From the NCBI GenBank assembly GCA_023525975.1, contig CM042034.1:23789501-23853500 (forward strand): DNA of 64,000 nt. Direction: 5' to 3'. The stretch is from Smallanthus sonchifolius. Its lineage: Eukaryota > Streptophyta > Magnoliopsida > Asterales > Asteraceae. The notes below the pieces were generated by a model that was not told where the DNA came from, did not search any database, and saw only the letters and a program-made list of their open reading frames with translations. This document shows positions 10,471 to 22,700 of the stretch, in pieces (the stretch's first letter is position 1; each line of letters starts with the position of its first letter). Both the position numbers and the translations under genes were made by a program.

Positions 10471-11212
10471 TGAAGGTGGTAATGATAGGAAGATGGGTAT
10501 ATACTACACCAACAATGACCTACTGTTATACATTTCATAAACAAACATCTAAAAAAATTGAAGGATTTAGTAACGAAAATGGTGAAATATAGATATAGAT
10601 GAATATGTATGTGTAGTTATTCGGTATATTTTGGGTCATTACAGAAGTGCAGTTTGAATCCGGATTAAGGGTAATGATTTCTCGAAGCTTCCTTACACCG
10701 TTTACCACGAGTGAACCAACATAGCATGGTCCTCGACCTTTAGGTACCGGTGTAAGTGGAGAACGAAGAGCATTCTTTTGACTAGCAATGGTTCTCGGTG
10801 GTCGAAGGGGTTGGTATGGAGGTGGTGGATTAACATGGTGTGGACGCCTCAAAAGGTGGAATTTGGATGTGTAAAACAGTGGTGCATGAGGATTAATCGA
10901 CGTTGGTGTTTATTGGCAACAAATCGTGAAAGAAGAGTTGAAAAGTTTTGAGGTGAATTTGGTGATGATAGGAAGACGATTAGAAGAACAGTCATGGAAA
11001 GGTGGGGTGAAAAACTAGGGTTTTAAGGAACGAGATTGAAGAACAGTCGTAGAGAGTATCAAAAAAGTTTGATATGTGTGGGAATTGTTTTACACGACGT
11101 AAGATTCCTTGATATGCGTGCAAATTGTTTTATACTTCGTAAGATTCCTTGATATTCGTACGAATATTTATATATAAAGTCATCAAGATTAAAAAAAGGT
11201 ATATAACCCTAA
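10471..11212. other. Intergenic DNA next to the 150-bp repeats
   Basis: Fragments of the repeat linker recur here (AGGTGAATTTGGTGATGATAG near 10951), and a short duplication with TTGTTTTACACGACGTAAG-like sequence lies at about 11085-11165. The 105-codon minus-strand ORF at 10535-10852 has no recognised content. Confidence 0.4.
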
Positions 11213-11292
11213 CACCTATACGAGACGTATAGGGCAGCTGCCAGACATGATATGACACCTCTGACTCGTATAGGTGTCAGGGGTGTTAAAAG
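11213..11292. mobile_element. Relic of the MULE subterminal region
   Basis: The block CACCTATACGAGACGTATAG, then CAGCTGCCAGACATGATATG and CTCGTATAGGTGTC follows the order of the right subterminal zone of the three MULE copies (hairpin, CCGCCAGACAGAGAATGACA, hairpin). No terminal repeat or duplication is seen, so it is a decayed fragment or a distant family member. Confidence 0.5.
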
Positions 11293-13016
11293 ATCCGTCG
11301 GATGTATACTAGACATTTTGTTCAATCAATCATCAAATGAAAGAAATCCAAGATCGCCATGGGCATCATATTCATTTGAGAGGAAAAATGTGTTTAGAAT
11401 GATCCTCAAGAAAATGATCAACATATTAAAACAAATTCGGACATTTGGCACCTACGAGGGATTTGCTCTTCCCACCATTAGAACAAGAAAATGAAGATCC
11501 ATATCATTAGAAGAAAGCAAAGTTCCGGCCTTTCAATACTTTTTTTAAGCTCTAATCCTCAATAAGACAAATAGATTATAAATTCATAACCCGAGCTCAT
11601 TACCATCTTTGGTGGAACAGATCTACTAATTCTTTGATTTCAATTAGTAAAAGAGATCTTGAACTAAAAAATAGATCCTTTCAAGTTCTAAATGTCCCTA
11701 TCATAGTAACAAATAAATAAGGGTCATTTATGTATATATATCCCCTTTATAAGTTCATTTATTACATATTACTCAACCTTTAATTTTAATTATATATTTC
11801 ATCTTCTGAAAGCCTATATATTACATATTTACCTAATTCATTTAAAATAACTTATTGAATTACTATTTTACCCTTAATAAATCCACTAAAATACTATTTA
11901 CATATATCCCCTTCTTAAATATATCAATTTACATATATCCTCAATTTCCACATTCTAACTACAACTCCAATCCATAATTCCCTGCATAATAATAAGGCGA
12001 CTATAATTCAATCATAAATTCCATAGTCAATCATAATATGCAACAACTAATATGCCATTGGCATACTGCTTGTTTAGGAATATATTCCTAAAATTGATCA
12101 TGGTTTCAAATCAATCATAACCTAGAATTCGAGTAAATGAGTTTTGGGTTGCTGACTTGCTTCATTCAGTTTTTGTGTTGCTTCATTCGATCTACATCTG
12201 ACTGAAGTTTGATTCACAAAACTATATTACTTCAATAATAATATATTTTTGGTCGACTTTCGAGCCGTTTGACCCATTTGACCGATTTCATTACATAGGT
12301 GTAGTGCTAATATGGAGGATTTAGATATACAAGCAACATTATATAAATGTAAAATTAACCTGAAATTTGATGCAAAGCAGTTTATGCAAATTTGACAGCA
12401 CATAAGTTGTTCATTGACCTAAAAATCAATCGAGTATTTAGAGCTGCAACACAAATGTAAGCAGAAACAAGACAACAAACACAAGTTTATAACCCGCACC
12501 CATGTCAAATAAATGAACTGAGAGCACTTAAGCAGAAACAAGGCTATAGAGCTGCAACACAAATGGTTCATTTAGACATTTCAACAAACACCATGTGTGC
12601 ATTATAGAATCAAGCAAATAAATGAACGAATTCATGTCAATCCATCCTAAAATTCTCTATTAATAACCATGATTCAAGATGTATTGAAGATGCAAATCAT
12701 AATTCAGCCCTAATCCATATCCTAAGTATAGCTTCAAAATCTGATATTGTCGATAAAAGCTCGCAATTGCAGATGGACATTTGATTTGGAACCCCAGAAC
12801 AGTAGCATGTTTGCGGTCTCGGTATTACCCTACTTCCCGATTTGCAGATACCGACCAAAACCGACTACCGAATTACTACATAGGTCCGGTATTCGGGTAA
12901 GTATATTGCCAGATTTCGTGAATCAGGATCGGGTTACCCTAATAGACCCAGGAGCCGAAATGCTCAACCCTAGTCTTCCGTGCGTCGTCTTCGTCTTCGT
13001 CTTCCCTGCGTCTCCC
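11293..13016. other. Intergenic DNA, no gene recognised
   Basis: AT-rich at 11520-12720. From 12810 to 13016 base composition rises and a 90-codon ORF (12747-13019) crosses it, but its sequence has no recognised domain and it ends at the border of the PIF element, so it is judged non-coding. Confidence 0.4.
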
Positions 13017-13019
13017 TAA

Positions 13020-13646
13020 GGGTATACGGGGCGGAAGACTCGATCACATTCGAGTATGTGATCCGAGTAATCGAGTAAATGGCACACCGCCCCCATTGAC
13101 TCGGGTATACCCGAGTAGGGTGGCCGAGTAAGGGTATTCGAGTATATTTACTCGATCAGCCGTTGCATTTTTTGACCGTTGGTGAGTAGCCGTTGGTGGG
13201 GTGGGGGGTGTTTGGGTTGGGTGCTTTTAAATAAAAAAAAATTACCTATAAATACCCCATTTCACACACATATATTTTTACGTATCATCTAAATATCTTT
13301 CATCTCATCTATATATTTTACATTCTACAAAAAATGGAAGGATCATCCAAAAAGTCAAGAAAGCCTAGAAAATTTAGGCCAAAAAAACTTTTAGATTTTA
13401 AAATTTTATTATCTAGCTTTTATTTATTTTGTAGGTTTTTTTTATTTTTAATTGTATTATGTTAATTTTTATTTTAATGAAATTGTCTTTTTTTAAATTA
13501 AATGTTTATTTAAAAAAAAGTTGGTGAGTAAATGAGTAGGGTGTTTCCAATAAAATCTAAGTAAATGAGTAGTTTTGAGGTGACAGAATTCTATTGGCCA
13601 GTTTTGATGAGTAAATGAGGATTGGGGTTAATGGCCCCCAACACCC
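13020..13646 (+). mobile_element. PIF/Harbinger non-autonomous element, 627 bp
   Basis: The ends are GGGTATACGGGGCGG and the complement of GGGTGTTGGGGGCC, flanked by TAA at 13017-13019 and 13647-13649. A 3-bp TAA/TTA duplication and GGG-starting ends are PIF/Harbinger hallmarks. Near 13334 an ATG opens a short Lys/Arg/Ser-rich frame (MEGSSKKSRKPRKFRPKK), which may be the remnant of an element ORF start. The body shares motifs such as AATGAGTAGGGTG with the elements at 29618 and 51376. Confidence 0.75.
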
Positions 13647-13649
13647 TAA

Positions 13650-14315
13650 GTCGATGGAATGGATATTTCCCAGCAATTTAGGTTAGAAAATCATAAAGGG
13701 TAAATAGGTAAATGTGTAAGTATTGGATAAATATGAAATTAATTTTTATGGTTGGGTATATATGTTATTAAGTAGGTTAAAAGAGAAAAATATGTAAAAA
13801 AAACTCAATAAATAAAATATGACAATGGAAATTAACAAACAAATAAATACAAATGTTTATTTCAAAAAGTGTATAACGCAATGTTTATAGAACATGACCG
13901 GACATCGAACCACTTCCCTTAACGATACACTGGTCAAATCGGATTTAATGAACCAGATAACGTCACAAATATTATAAAAATTAAAACTATATATACATCA
14001 AATTTAAAATAAATGTATAGATATGTAACATTAAAATCTTAAATAAACAAAATATAGAGTTGAAGTATTAAATAAATCGATAAATAAGATTTTAAAAGAA
14101 ATAAAAAATAAAAAAAGGTTATAAAAGGGACAGGCCGGTTCAAATGAATACAGTTCAAAAGTGCATGAATCGAACCAGCAAGGCACCCTGTCCCTCGTCC
14201 CGTCATAAAAACATTGCTAGAAAGTTTATACGCATGTTTTTTTTAAACTAAATAAACTTGTTTTAGAGATAATAAAAACCTACTACAATACTATATAAAA
14301 ATATAAATATCTATA
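13650..14315. other. AT-rich intergenic DNA, no gene seen
   Basis: No open frame or repeat ends were recognised. Confidence 0.5.
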
Positions 14316-14724
14316 TCTATACTAATTAATAAACAAATAAATTAATAGGACATTTGTTATAATTCTAGACCTCCTCATTCTCATTTTCCTGTCTCTCTCT
14401 CCTATTAATAATCAACTACACTAATTTTGTTAACTAAATTAATTATTTGTTTCATTTTTTGTCTATAGATTTTATAATTTAAAATTGTGTTTATCATCAA
14501 TTAAATTGTTCGATCATATTTATATAAATTACAAACTTAAAACAATTTTACAGTCAGGTAGGATCAGAATAAAAAACATTTAATTATATATTTATATATC
14601 CATATAGTTCTATTTTGACAATTGTATGTAATACACGGGTTTTTATAAAACTTTTATTAGTAAGTATATATAATATTATATTTTTTATAAAAATTTTATT
14701 GTAATACACGGGATTCTAAACTGG
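14316..14724 (+). mobile_element. Short non-autonomous Helitron upstream of PCaP1
   Basis: Starts A|TCTATACTAATTAATAAA and ends GTAATACACGGGATTCTAAA followed by CTGG|T. The start matches the other short Helitrons, and CTGG satisfies the CTRR end rule. The hairpin near the 3' end is half eroded. The element ends about 300 bp before the PCaP1 start codon. Confidence 0.6.
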
Positions 14725-14928
14725 TATAGAAATAAAGAAAAAGAAAATGTGACACAGAAAATAAAGGATGATGACAACGATTTAAAGGGTAAAATAACAA
14801 CTAAACAAGGGTGGGAGCGAAGGATGTTTATTATAATTATAATAACTAAGAACACAATATAATTAAATAGATTCTTAAAGCTCATATAAGTTGTGATCAC
14901 ATCGCCATCTTACCACTCACTTACAACA

Positions 14929-15025
14929 TCCATCTTCATCTTCATCTTCATCTTCATCTTCATCTTCATCTTCATCTTCATCCTCATCCTCATCCTCATC
15001 CTCATCCATCATCTTCATCTTCATC
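14929..15025 (+). repeat. CTTCAT/CTCATC hexamer microsatellite in the 5' leader
   Basis: A run of CATCTT hexamers followed by CATCCT hexamers fills the roughly 95 bases before the PCaP1 ATG at 15026. It is pyrimidine-rich and probably lies in the 5' untranslated region. Length is likely to vary between accessions. Confidence 0.8.
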
Positions 15026-15983
15026 ATGGGTTATTGGAAATCAACTGTGGTGCCAAAGTTCAAGAAGTTGTTTGAGAAGAACAACGTTAAAAAGGCTGCT
15101 GCTGCCGAAGCTTGCAAGACCTTTGATGACGCTAAGGTATGTTGTTTCTTAACTATAATCAAGTTATCGAATTTTACAAACAAATTAATTTTCATATTTA
15201 AATGAAATAATTCAAATGCAGGATGATTACATCAAAGAGTTTGAAGAGAAAAAGGATGAACTCCAAGCTAAAGTTATTGAAATCTATGAAGCTTCTACCA
15301 CTCAAATTAAGGTAAAAGATTACGACAGGGCGGACCCACGTAATACTGGTTTTTTATGTGTTATTATTGTATCTGACACTAAGTTGTCCTAAGAGTGACA
15401 TTTAAATTACCTTTTCTTTATAGTGTGAGTAACATTGATACATGTTGATTCTAATAACGAATAAAATTCGATACATGGTTGGTCTTTAACGAACGAAAAA
15501 TTATTTAACAGGCGGTTGTGAAGGAGCGCAAGGATGGCGCCTTGAAAAAGGTGTCGACCGGGGTCGAAAAGCTCCTAGAGGAACTATCTAAAATAGGTAG
15601 TTTTATTTTTAACATATGTATGTTACTAGATTTTAATTAAGGTGGTGACTCAACTAGAACTTTTTTTTATACTAGAATTTCCGGGGTCGAAACAAGCTCA
15701 TGAAGCGTGCACCAAGTTCGGGCCAGCCTATGTTGAGGGACCTATTTTCTTCGTCTTTGAGAAGGTGTCAACTTTCATAGTGGTTGAAGAGACAAAAGAA
15801 GAGGAGCCACCAGAAGCAGTGGCTCCGGTGGAGGAAACGAGCAGCAAAGAGAAGGAAGTCATGGTGGAGGAAGAAAAGAAAGAGGAGGTGGCGGTGGTGG
15901 TGGTCGAGGCTGAGAAAACACCAGAACCGGAGGCAGCCAAGGCGGAGGAAGTGGCCGCAACTGAGCCAGCAAAGGCTTGCTGA
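15026..15983 (+). CDS. PCAP1: Plasma-membrane-associated cation-binding protein (PCaP1/DREPP family)
   Basis: Four exons: 15026-15136, 15222-15311, 15512-15596, 15676-15983, all with GT-AG introns, giving 197 aa. The N-terminus MGYWKSTVVPKFKKLFEK has the Gly2 used for N-myristoylation and the basic patch of this family. The middle has the conserved stretches AAAAEACKTFDDAK, IKEFEEKKDELQAKV and FGPAYVEGPIFFVFEKVSTF. The C-terminal third is very rich in Glu, Val, Ala and Pro, as in DREPP proteins, with residues from about 135 on being mostly acidic. Family members bind Ca2+/calmodulin and phosphoinositides at the plasma membrane, and microtubules or actin in some studies. Arabidopsis PCaP1 is slightly longer (about 225 aa). 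A polyadenylation-like AATAAAG-type signal is near 16220. Confidence is high on family, lower on one-to-one orthology. Confidence 0.9.
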
Positions 15984-16099
15984 TCAGGATTTTGTACAAG
16001 GAATGATTTGTGAAAATTAATCAAAGGTTATGTAAACAAATTCTACTTGGACAAATTTGTTATTCTTTCAATGTTTTGTTGGGTGAATTGATTTAAGCT

Positions 16100-16574
16100 T
16101 TCTTGTATATTAATGTTGTAACGTGTATGATATTAAAATTTAAATTCTATGTTTTACAGTTTTGTATTTGTTTCTTGCTTTGTTAATAACTTTAGAAATT
16201 CATGTTTTAATGGATGAAATAAAGACAATATTAAATCTTTATTAATAAAGATTTAGGAATTAAAAAAAATATTAAATAATTAATAATAAAAATTTAGGAA
16301 TTAATAATTAAAATATTAAATAGTTAGTAATGAAGAAAAAGTAAACAGGAAAAAAAAATATTAAATAGAATTATGACACGTATCGCAACCGATTATTTAT
16401 TAGCTACCGATTATATGTTAGCATCCTTCAATATTAAATGCTCTTAATTTTATCTCATCTAAACTCTCTTAAGTGAATCACAATTAACAACTCATAAAAA
16501 CATACCAAAAAATCCATGTGTCGTTTGAGATGGTGGGCAAACATTATTCATGATGATAAGTCTTTAAACAGTAA
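16100..16574. other. AT-rich intergenic DNA downstream of PCaP1
   Basis: Contains the likely 3' untranslated tail of PCaP1 and AT-rich DNA with a repeated ATTAAATAATTAATAATAAA-like motif. No gene. Confidence 0.5.
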
Positions 16575-16766
16575 GGGGCTGTTTACCATTAAGTGTGGAA
16601 TCATTAAGAGGTCTGAATAGTTTAACATGGTTTTTCAGCTGAACCATTAAGAGGTAAAATAAATCATTAAGGGGTGGGCTGTCACCGAAACAAACACCAC
16701 TTACCTCTTAACGATTCAAATGTAGTCTCTTAATGGGTTCATTTAAGAGGCTACCAAACAGTGCCT
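16575..16766. mobile_element. hAT-like MITE, 192 bp
   Basis: Ends are GGGGCTGTTTACC and the complement of AGGCACTGTTTGGTAG, with internal repeated CATTAAGAGG/CCTCTTAATG arms. The flanks AACAGTAA and AATTGTAA agree at 6 of 8 positions, a weak target duplication. Non-coding. Confidence 0.6.
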
Positions 16767-16774
16767 AATTGTAA

Positions 16775-18511
16775 CATCTTAAGTGAATCCCACATCAAGC
16801 CTCTTAATGGAATCATATAATTAAAGACATGTTGAGTTCATAAGTAATGGTCGGCCTCAAATGATATTTTTGTTATGAATGATCAACGATATAAGAACTC
16901 TGAAACTCCACAATGATCGGTATGTGGGGAAATTTCCGAACGTGGGTAATAAAAAGCAGAGTCCTGAGCTTCTAAATATTGATCGATCGATACAAGAGAC
17001 GAGTGTTTTACGATTTCGAAAACAAATTCCATTTACTTTTTATTTTTATTTTTATTTTTTTGGATTTTTGGTAAGTTTGAGAACACTTGTGTGACTTCCT
17101 ATATACATAAACGGTACAACGACACCAATGAAATATAAAGGAAAATGTTAGGAAATGAAGCACTGCATGCATTTTCAACAGTAATTAAGAAATTTGTCTT
17201 TAAAAAAAATGAAATGAAATGAAGCAATGTGTGACGTGATAGTGGGACTACTCCACAACACTTGTTAATTGAAAGCTGGAAGATAGATCGTGATTGGAGG
17301 TTGCCCCCACGCAATTTGTATATCAAAATAAATACTTCATTCATTTTAATAAAGAAAAATAATAATTTTGTATTAATTATTATCTAACCAAACTCATCGG
17401 AATATTTATTCTAGGTATGCCAATCAACCATAAAAAAATGTTAAAGATCATAGCAAAGAAGTAACAACATAATTGGAAGTAATTTTATGCATGATTGGTG
17501 AGGGATTATAACTTTAGATATAACATAAGCTATGTACTTGAAATCATGGTTGATCCTTCATTTTTAAGATAACATCGAATGAAATAATCAAAGTGCATCA
17601 ATTTTAAGTAACCGAAAAGAAAAGAGATGCTTTGAGGTTTACAACCGTGTTTTAAAAACTTATGGATGATAGCTTCTCTTTAGCGGTATCCATCACGAGC
17701 AAGTTTTTTTTATTTCAAGTGGTACTAGTCAATCACCTCATGAAGCATAAAACGTATTCTTTTCAATCTTTTTCTCTCCCTTTTACACGTAAACTCATGT
17801 ATGCCTTTCTTTCACAATAAAGTAGTGAATACCTTCGCCCAAAAACTCACTTAATGTACATGTATCATTTTTGGGATCCTTCATATGCCTCACACGCTAA
17901 TAAATCTTTATTATCTTTCACACACACACACACATCATTTTATTATATTTTTTAATCTTTTGTTTAGTTTACTAAAATGCCACTTTTAGCTTGAGACATT
18001 GATCAAAACATTTAATGGTCTAATAGGTTTTTCAAATTCTCGCAAAATATGCGTGTGCACTTTTAATAACAAAAGAGCGATTTAAGCTGGTTCTCAAGAG
18101 TTCTTACAATATTTGTGGTTTTGTAATGAACTCTTACCTATATAGAGGGCGTGTTTTTTCATAACCGCTATTATGTTATGAACTACGATAATCACATAAA
18201 ACATTTGTCGTAATGCATTGATGATTTAATGGGAAAGAGAAAGATAGTAATGTAGGCGGTTATGTAAATATCTTATGTAGTACACTTCAAGCAAAGAGTA
18301 CAAATATATTATATGATTCTCACAGTTCTCAACATAATATTGTTTTAAAAGAACGTCCCTACACGTACGTGTGTGTGTGTATGTGTGCGCGCACGTGTGT
18401 GAACCGGTTAGTATAAGCAACGGTTAACCAAACCTCCTTTCATAATAACTAAAACAATCGAATCATTTATAACTAAAACCCAAAACAACATATATAGATT
18501 TTGTTTCAATC
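16775..18511. other. Intergenic DNA, no gene seen
   Basis: Small ORFs (16879-17094, 17099-17344, 18226-18420) lack recognised content. A TG/CA repeat lies around 18365-18405. No repeat ends identified. Confidence 0.45.
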
Positions 18512-18677
18512 CATAAATAAAAGAGACCCATACTCACCCTTATTATAAACTGAAAGGGATATGAAGGTGAAATTACAATTTTACCCTTACATACTATAAA
18601 TAAAATAGACCAATACTCATCCTTATTATAAAGTGTAAGGGATATGAAGGTGAAATTACAATTTTACCCTTACACAC
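18512..18677. repeat. 83-bp tandem duplication
   Basis: Two copies of a unit containing GGGATATGAAGGTGAAATTA (starting at 18556 and 18639) lie head to tail, with a few substitutions. Origin unknown. Confidence 0.7.
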
Positions 18678-19202
18678 ATGTAAATTAGAGGTTTTATCGT
18701 TAAAACCAAACCAACATCCACGGTAGGTATTAAACATGTAACAAGATTAGAAAAGGTTAGAAACAAATTCATGATTTTAAGGCCAAATTCATAGCATGAT
18801 GATCATGATCATACCATGTTAACAAACTATTTATAATAGTCTTCAATTAAAAAGATACGAATTTTATTCATGATTTAATTCGAGACCAAACATGTCCTAA
18901 TCAACACCAACCCAAGTCAGGTTCCCCGTTTTCTACAATTGTTTCTAGTTTTGTTTTTATTTTTCTCTAGTGTTTTGTTTGATCATATCAGGTCTTGTTC
19001 CAACTTGATACATAATCTTAACTAAATAGAAAAATATGGTTATTTGCACAAATTGTCTTAGATCTTCCTCGTATGCAAGCAGACAACCATCAGAATTGTT
19101 AAAAAAACAACACGCAGGTAGTAAATGCAACATAACTTGAAGCAAGACAACATTTTATATAAAAACTGTCTCTTTGGGTTCTTCCTTTCGACATTTTGCT
19201 CA
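18678..19202. other. Intergenic DNA, no gene seen
   Basis: AT-rich, no useful open frame and no repeat ends. Confidence 0.45.
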
Positions 19203-19210
19203 TTCATTAC

Positions 19211-19565
19211 CAGTGTTTTGAAACCCGGACCGACCGGTCCGGTTACATATGTTGAACCGGTCCTGCAGCGAACCGGTGGTCGGACCGGACGAACCAGCGG
19301 TCGGACCGGAAACCGGGTGGTCAGACCAGGCGAACCGCTTGACTATTTTTATTTTTATTTTAATCTTTTTAAGCCTCTTGGCTTCATATTTTGTTAGTTT
19401 AAAATTATTGAAATTGACTTGTTGGTGGTTTTTGAAATGATTAATGATTGTTTGGATTGATATGTTTTTATAATATTTATGACGTCGTCCGGTTCTTAAA
19501 TCCGGTCCGGCCAGTGGACCGGTAAGGAGACCGGTTCGACGTCCGGTCCGGTTCTGAAAACATTG
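19211..19565. mobile_element. hAT-type MITE, GGTCCGG-rich, 355 bp
   Basis: Ends are CAGTGTTTTGAAACC and the complement of CAATGTTTTCAGAACC, with exact 8-bp flanks TTCATTAC at 19203-19210 and 19566-19573. Both subterminal zones are packed with CCGGTCCGG/CCGGACCGG motifs. It lies just downstream of the DGL1 stop codon at 19741, on the 3' side of that gene. Confidence 0.85.
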
Positions 19566-19740
19566 TTCATTACTCTACTCTATCGTTAAAAACACTAAAA
19601 ACGCTGGCAGAATCTCAACAGTATGTTGCCAAAATTGTAACAGAATCAAATTACCGACTCTAAACTTGTAAACTCGACCTCCCATGATGTTTCAAGACAA
19701 CATATAATGAAACAAAGTCCACGTCGCCATGTTTGAGGTT

Positions 19741-22700
19741 TTACTTACTGTAAAGGTATATAAAGCTAAAGATGAGAAATCCAGCCATCTGCAACAATCA
19801 ATATTTGGTGTTAAAAATTCTCATTTGGTCCAACAAAAACACACAAGATAACGGAATGTCAGAAAGTGAAAATATACCGTAGAAAATGATGCTCCGTAAT
19901 ACGGGAAAGCTGTTGGTATAAATCTCTCATATTCGTTGTGTCTGAAAGGCCGAACTGGAATCTGCAAGTACATATAGAAATCATATTGCAGAGTGTTGGA
20001 TATGGTTAAAATCTCCATATTTCATAATAAGATGGGGCAAAATTGGTGGGTCGGGTAAGTTGGGCAACTGATTGAAACGGGTCGGGTCGGGTTGACTCAA
20101 ATACACTTTTTATCCAAAATTTTAAAAAAATTTATGTAATTATGGGGCAAATATGATTACAAAACTTTAACTATTTCAATAGTGAGAAAACTTCCTGAAT
20201 AAAATGACGGAGGAGGTTTAATGCACTACCGATACACTTTGTGCGACTTTTGACCCGTTTTACCTAATCCAACCAAGCTATTCAAAGTGGAAACTGCCAC
20301 CTATCAATGATCATGTGTTATAGGCGTAACCTAAACTTGGTGTTAATGGAGGGGCATTTGAAATTAAAAAGAAAAAGAACAAAGTACATTTCTCAGATCA
20401 TATGTTTTGTAATTATTTAGTATTTTTACCTGTTTTGCGAGTGACAAGCTAGTGTATCCAAGCCTCTGATATTCAACCTTAAACTGGAAAACACCATAAA
20501 CATCTGGCACCTTAAAAGAAGCATGATACAAACCCTGCATATAAATAGAAACCAAAAAATGGAAAATTTGACCACCTTAAAGATGCATGTAATCTTAGGA
20601 TGAATGTAAAAAATAGTTGGATTTGGTGATGTTACCTTCTTATTGGTAGACATGGTTTTCAACACGTAGGGGCTCATCATGTAAAACTGGACCTGGACAT
20701 CATTTGCAACATATGGTTCCCAACTTGATCCAGACCACTCATAGATCTCTACCGAGTATTGCTGAAATAATATTGTTAGGAGTTTAGCTTCCGATATTAG
20801 AGTTCTATTATTATCTTGTTCTTAGATGATTATTAGTATTAGTTTTATTATTAAACCATTACTTTCAGATAAACTTAGATTAGGATAGTTAAGGAATCAG
20901 ATAGCAACTGAGATTGGTTTGACATGTCTATATATTAACTTACTAGGTTAAAACCCCGTGTATTACACGGGTTGAATAAATACAATATAATACATTTAGT
21001 AATAAAAATTTACATATTACATATTTATAACATATTATATAGTTTTTTAATACAAATTTTAGAAACGTTATATAGTTATTTTTTAAAAATGTTTTATAAA
21101 AAGAATGAAAGTGATGTTTAATTTCTAAAAATGTTTTACGAACAAACCTATTTTTTTAAATGAAAAAAGTTTTATAAAAAATAATTATATAAATCATTAT
21201 TATTTAATAGGAGAGAGGCGAGAAACAAAAAGTTATAAAAAAAATAATTAAAGAAAATTTGTATAATTAATAGGAGAGAGGCGGGAAAAAAAATGATGAA
21301 GATGCATAAGAGAGTGACAAGTGTCCCTCTAAAACCTTTATTTATTATATAGTATAGATTTTGATCGTTAAATGGAACATATTTTAGTTGTTGGTTTTTC
21401 TCAAATTTTCACAAGTATCAAATTAATTAAAGTTTAGCCAATGAACCTATTCCTAGGTCATTCCTCTAAAGTTTTTTTTTTTACTTCACAGCAACAGAAT
21501 ATGGGCTGAATCCCAACCCATCAAATGGGCAAACTCTAAAGACTTGATTAAAAACAGAACGTGTCAAATGGGTCAAACAGGCTGACACCCAAAGTGTAGT
21601 TGAATACTTACAAACCTTTTAAATTGCCTCGTTAAAGCAAATTAGATTAGTGTTTGAAAAATATATTTATTGTAATCATAAATATTACATCAACTATTCA
21701 TAAAACTCAAAGAGAAAAGAAACAAAAATGTTCGCAGGCCAACCCAACCCAATCTGTTTTGACCCAAATTGAAAATTAGCCGTTCTACCCAAACCCTTTT
21801 CGACTTGTTAGCAAACCCGCCTGACCTGCCCGTTTTACCATGCCTCTATATGATTAAAAAATAATTACCAGGTCATCATTGATCCTGTAGATAGCAGGTT
21901 CATCAGTCTCGCCAACTCTGTGGTGTCTAACATTGACTGCCTGTTGACATTTAAAATGGAGGAATTAGATTAGTTTGTAATAGAGTAGAATAAATGGAAT
22001 GTAATTTATATATTAACAGGTAATCATGTCTACAGAAACCCTAGCTTTACCTTCCCTCACTAAAAGTAATAAATAGATTATTATCTTAAGCCCAATCCAG
22101 ATGTAGGGTAAAAGTTGGAAATCACACTTAATTAATGAAGCAAAACTTACTATGGAACAGAAAGGGAAAAAAGAACAGATCAAAGAAAAGGAAGAGCTGG
22201 CAGATATGTCACCTTTAAATGTCCTCTTTCGTGGAAGACCCATTTGCTAAGCTCAGTAACAAACTGTTCATTGCCAGATTTTGCATATCTGTTCAAGAAA
22301 GAATATTTTTACGGCATGTTTTGATAAATATCATTTATCATTTTTCAGATGTAATATTATATTCAGACTAATATTGGCATTAAAAACGTGAAGTACTGTA
22401 TTGAAGTAGACATGTGAACAATACAGAAAGAATATAAACTCACTTATTTGAGCTCCCTGCCTTTTGCACTGGTGATTTGAAGAATCTGCACAGCATAATA
22501 TTCAGTTCCAGTTCAACCAATAATATATATGAGGTAAAACAATTTACAAACAACTGTAAAATACTGCATACTTGTTGCTGAACAGATCTAAAGAGCCAGA
22601 GAACACAACTCTTGCATTATTCCTAGCCTGCAACACAAAAATAGGAATATCAGAAAATTTCCTTTACGGAATTGGCATCTCAGTAAATGATTGTATTTAA

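Noticed and set aside
15784..16020. Lys/Arg/Trp-rich 78-codon ORF overlapping the PCaP1 last exon
   Set aside because: It is the +1 frame of the Glu/Val-rich PCaP1 C-terminus; the composition is a direct frame shadow.
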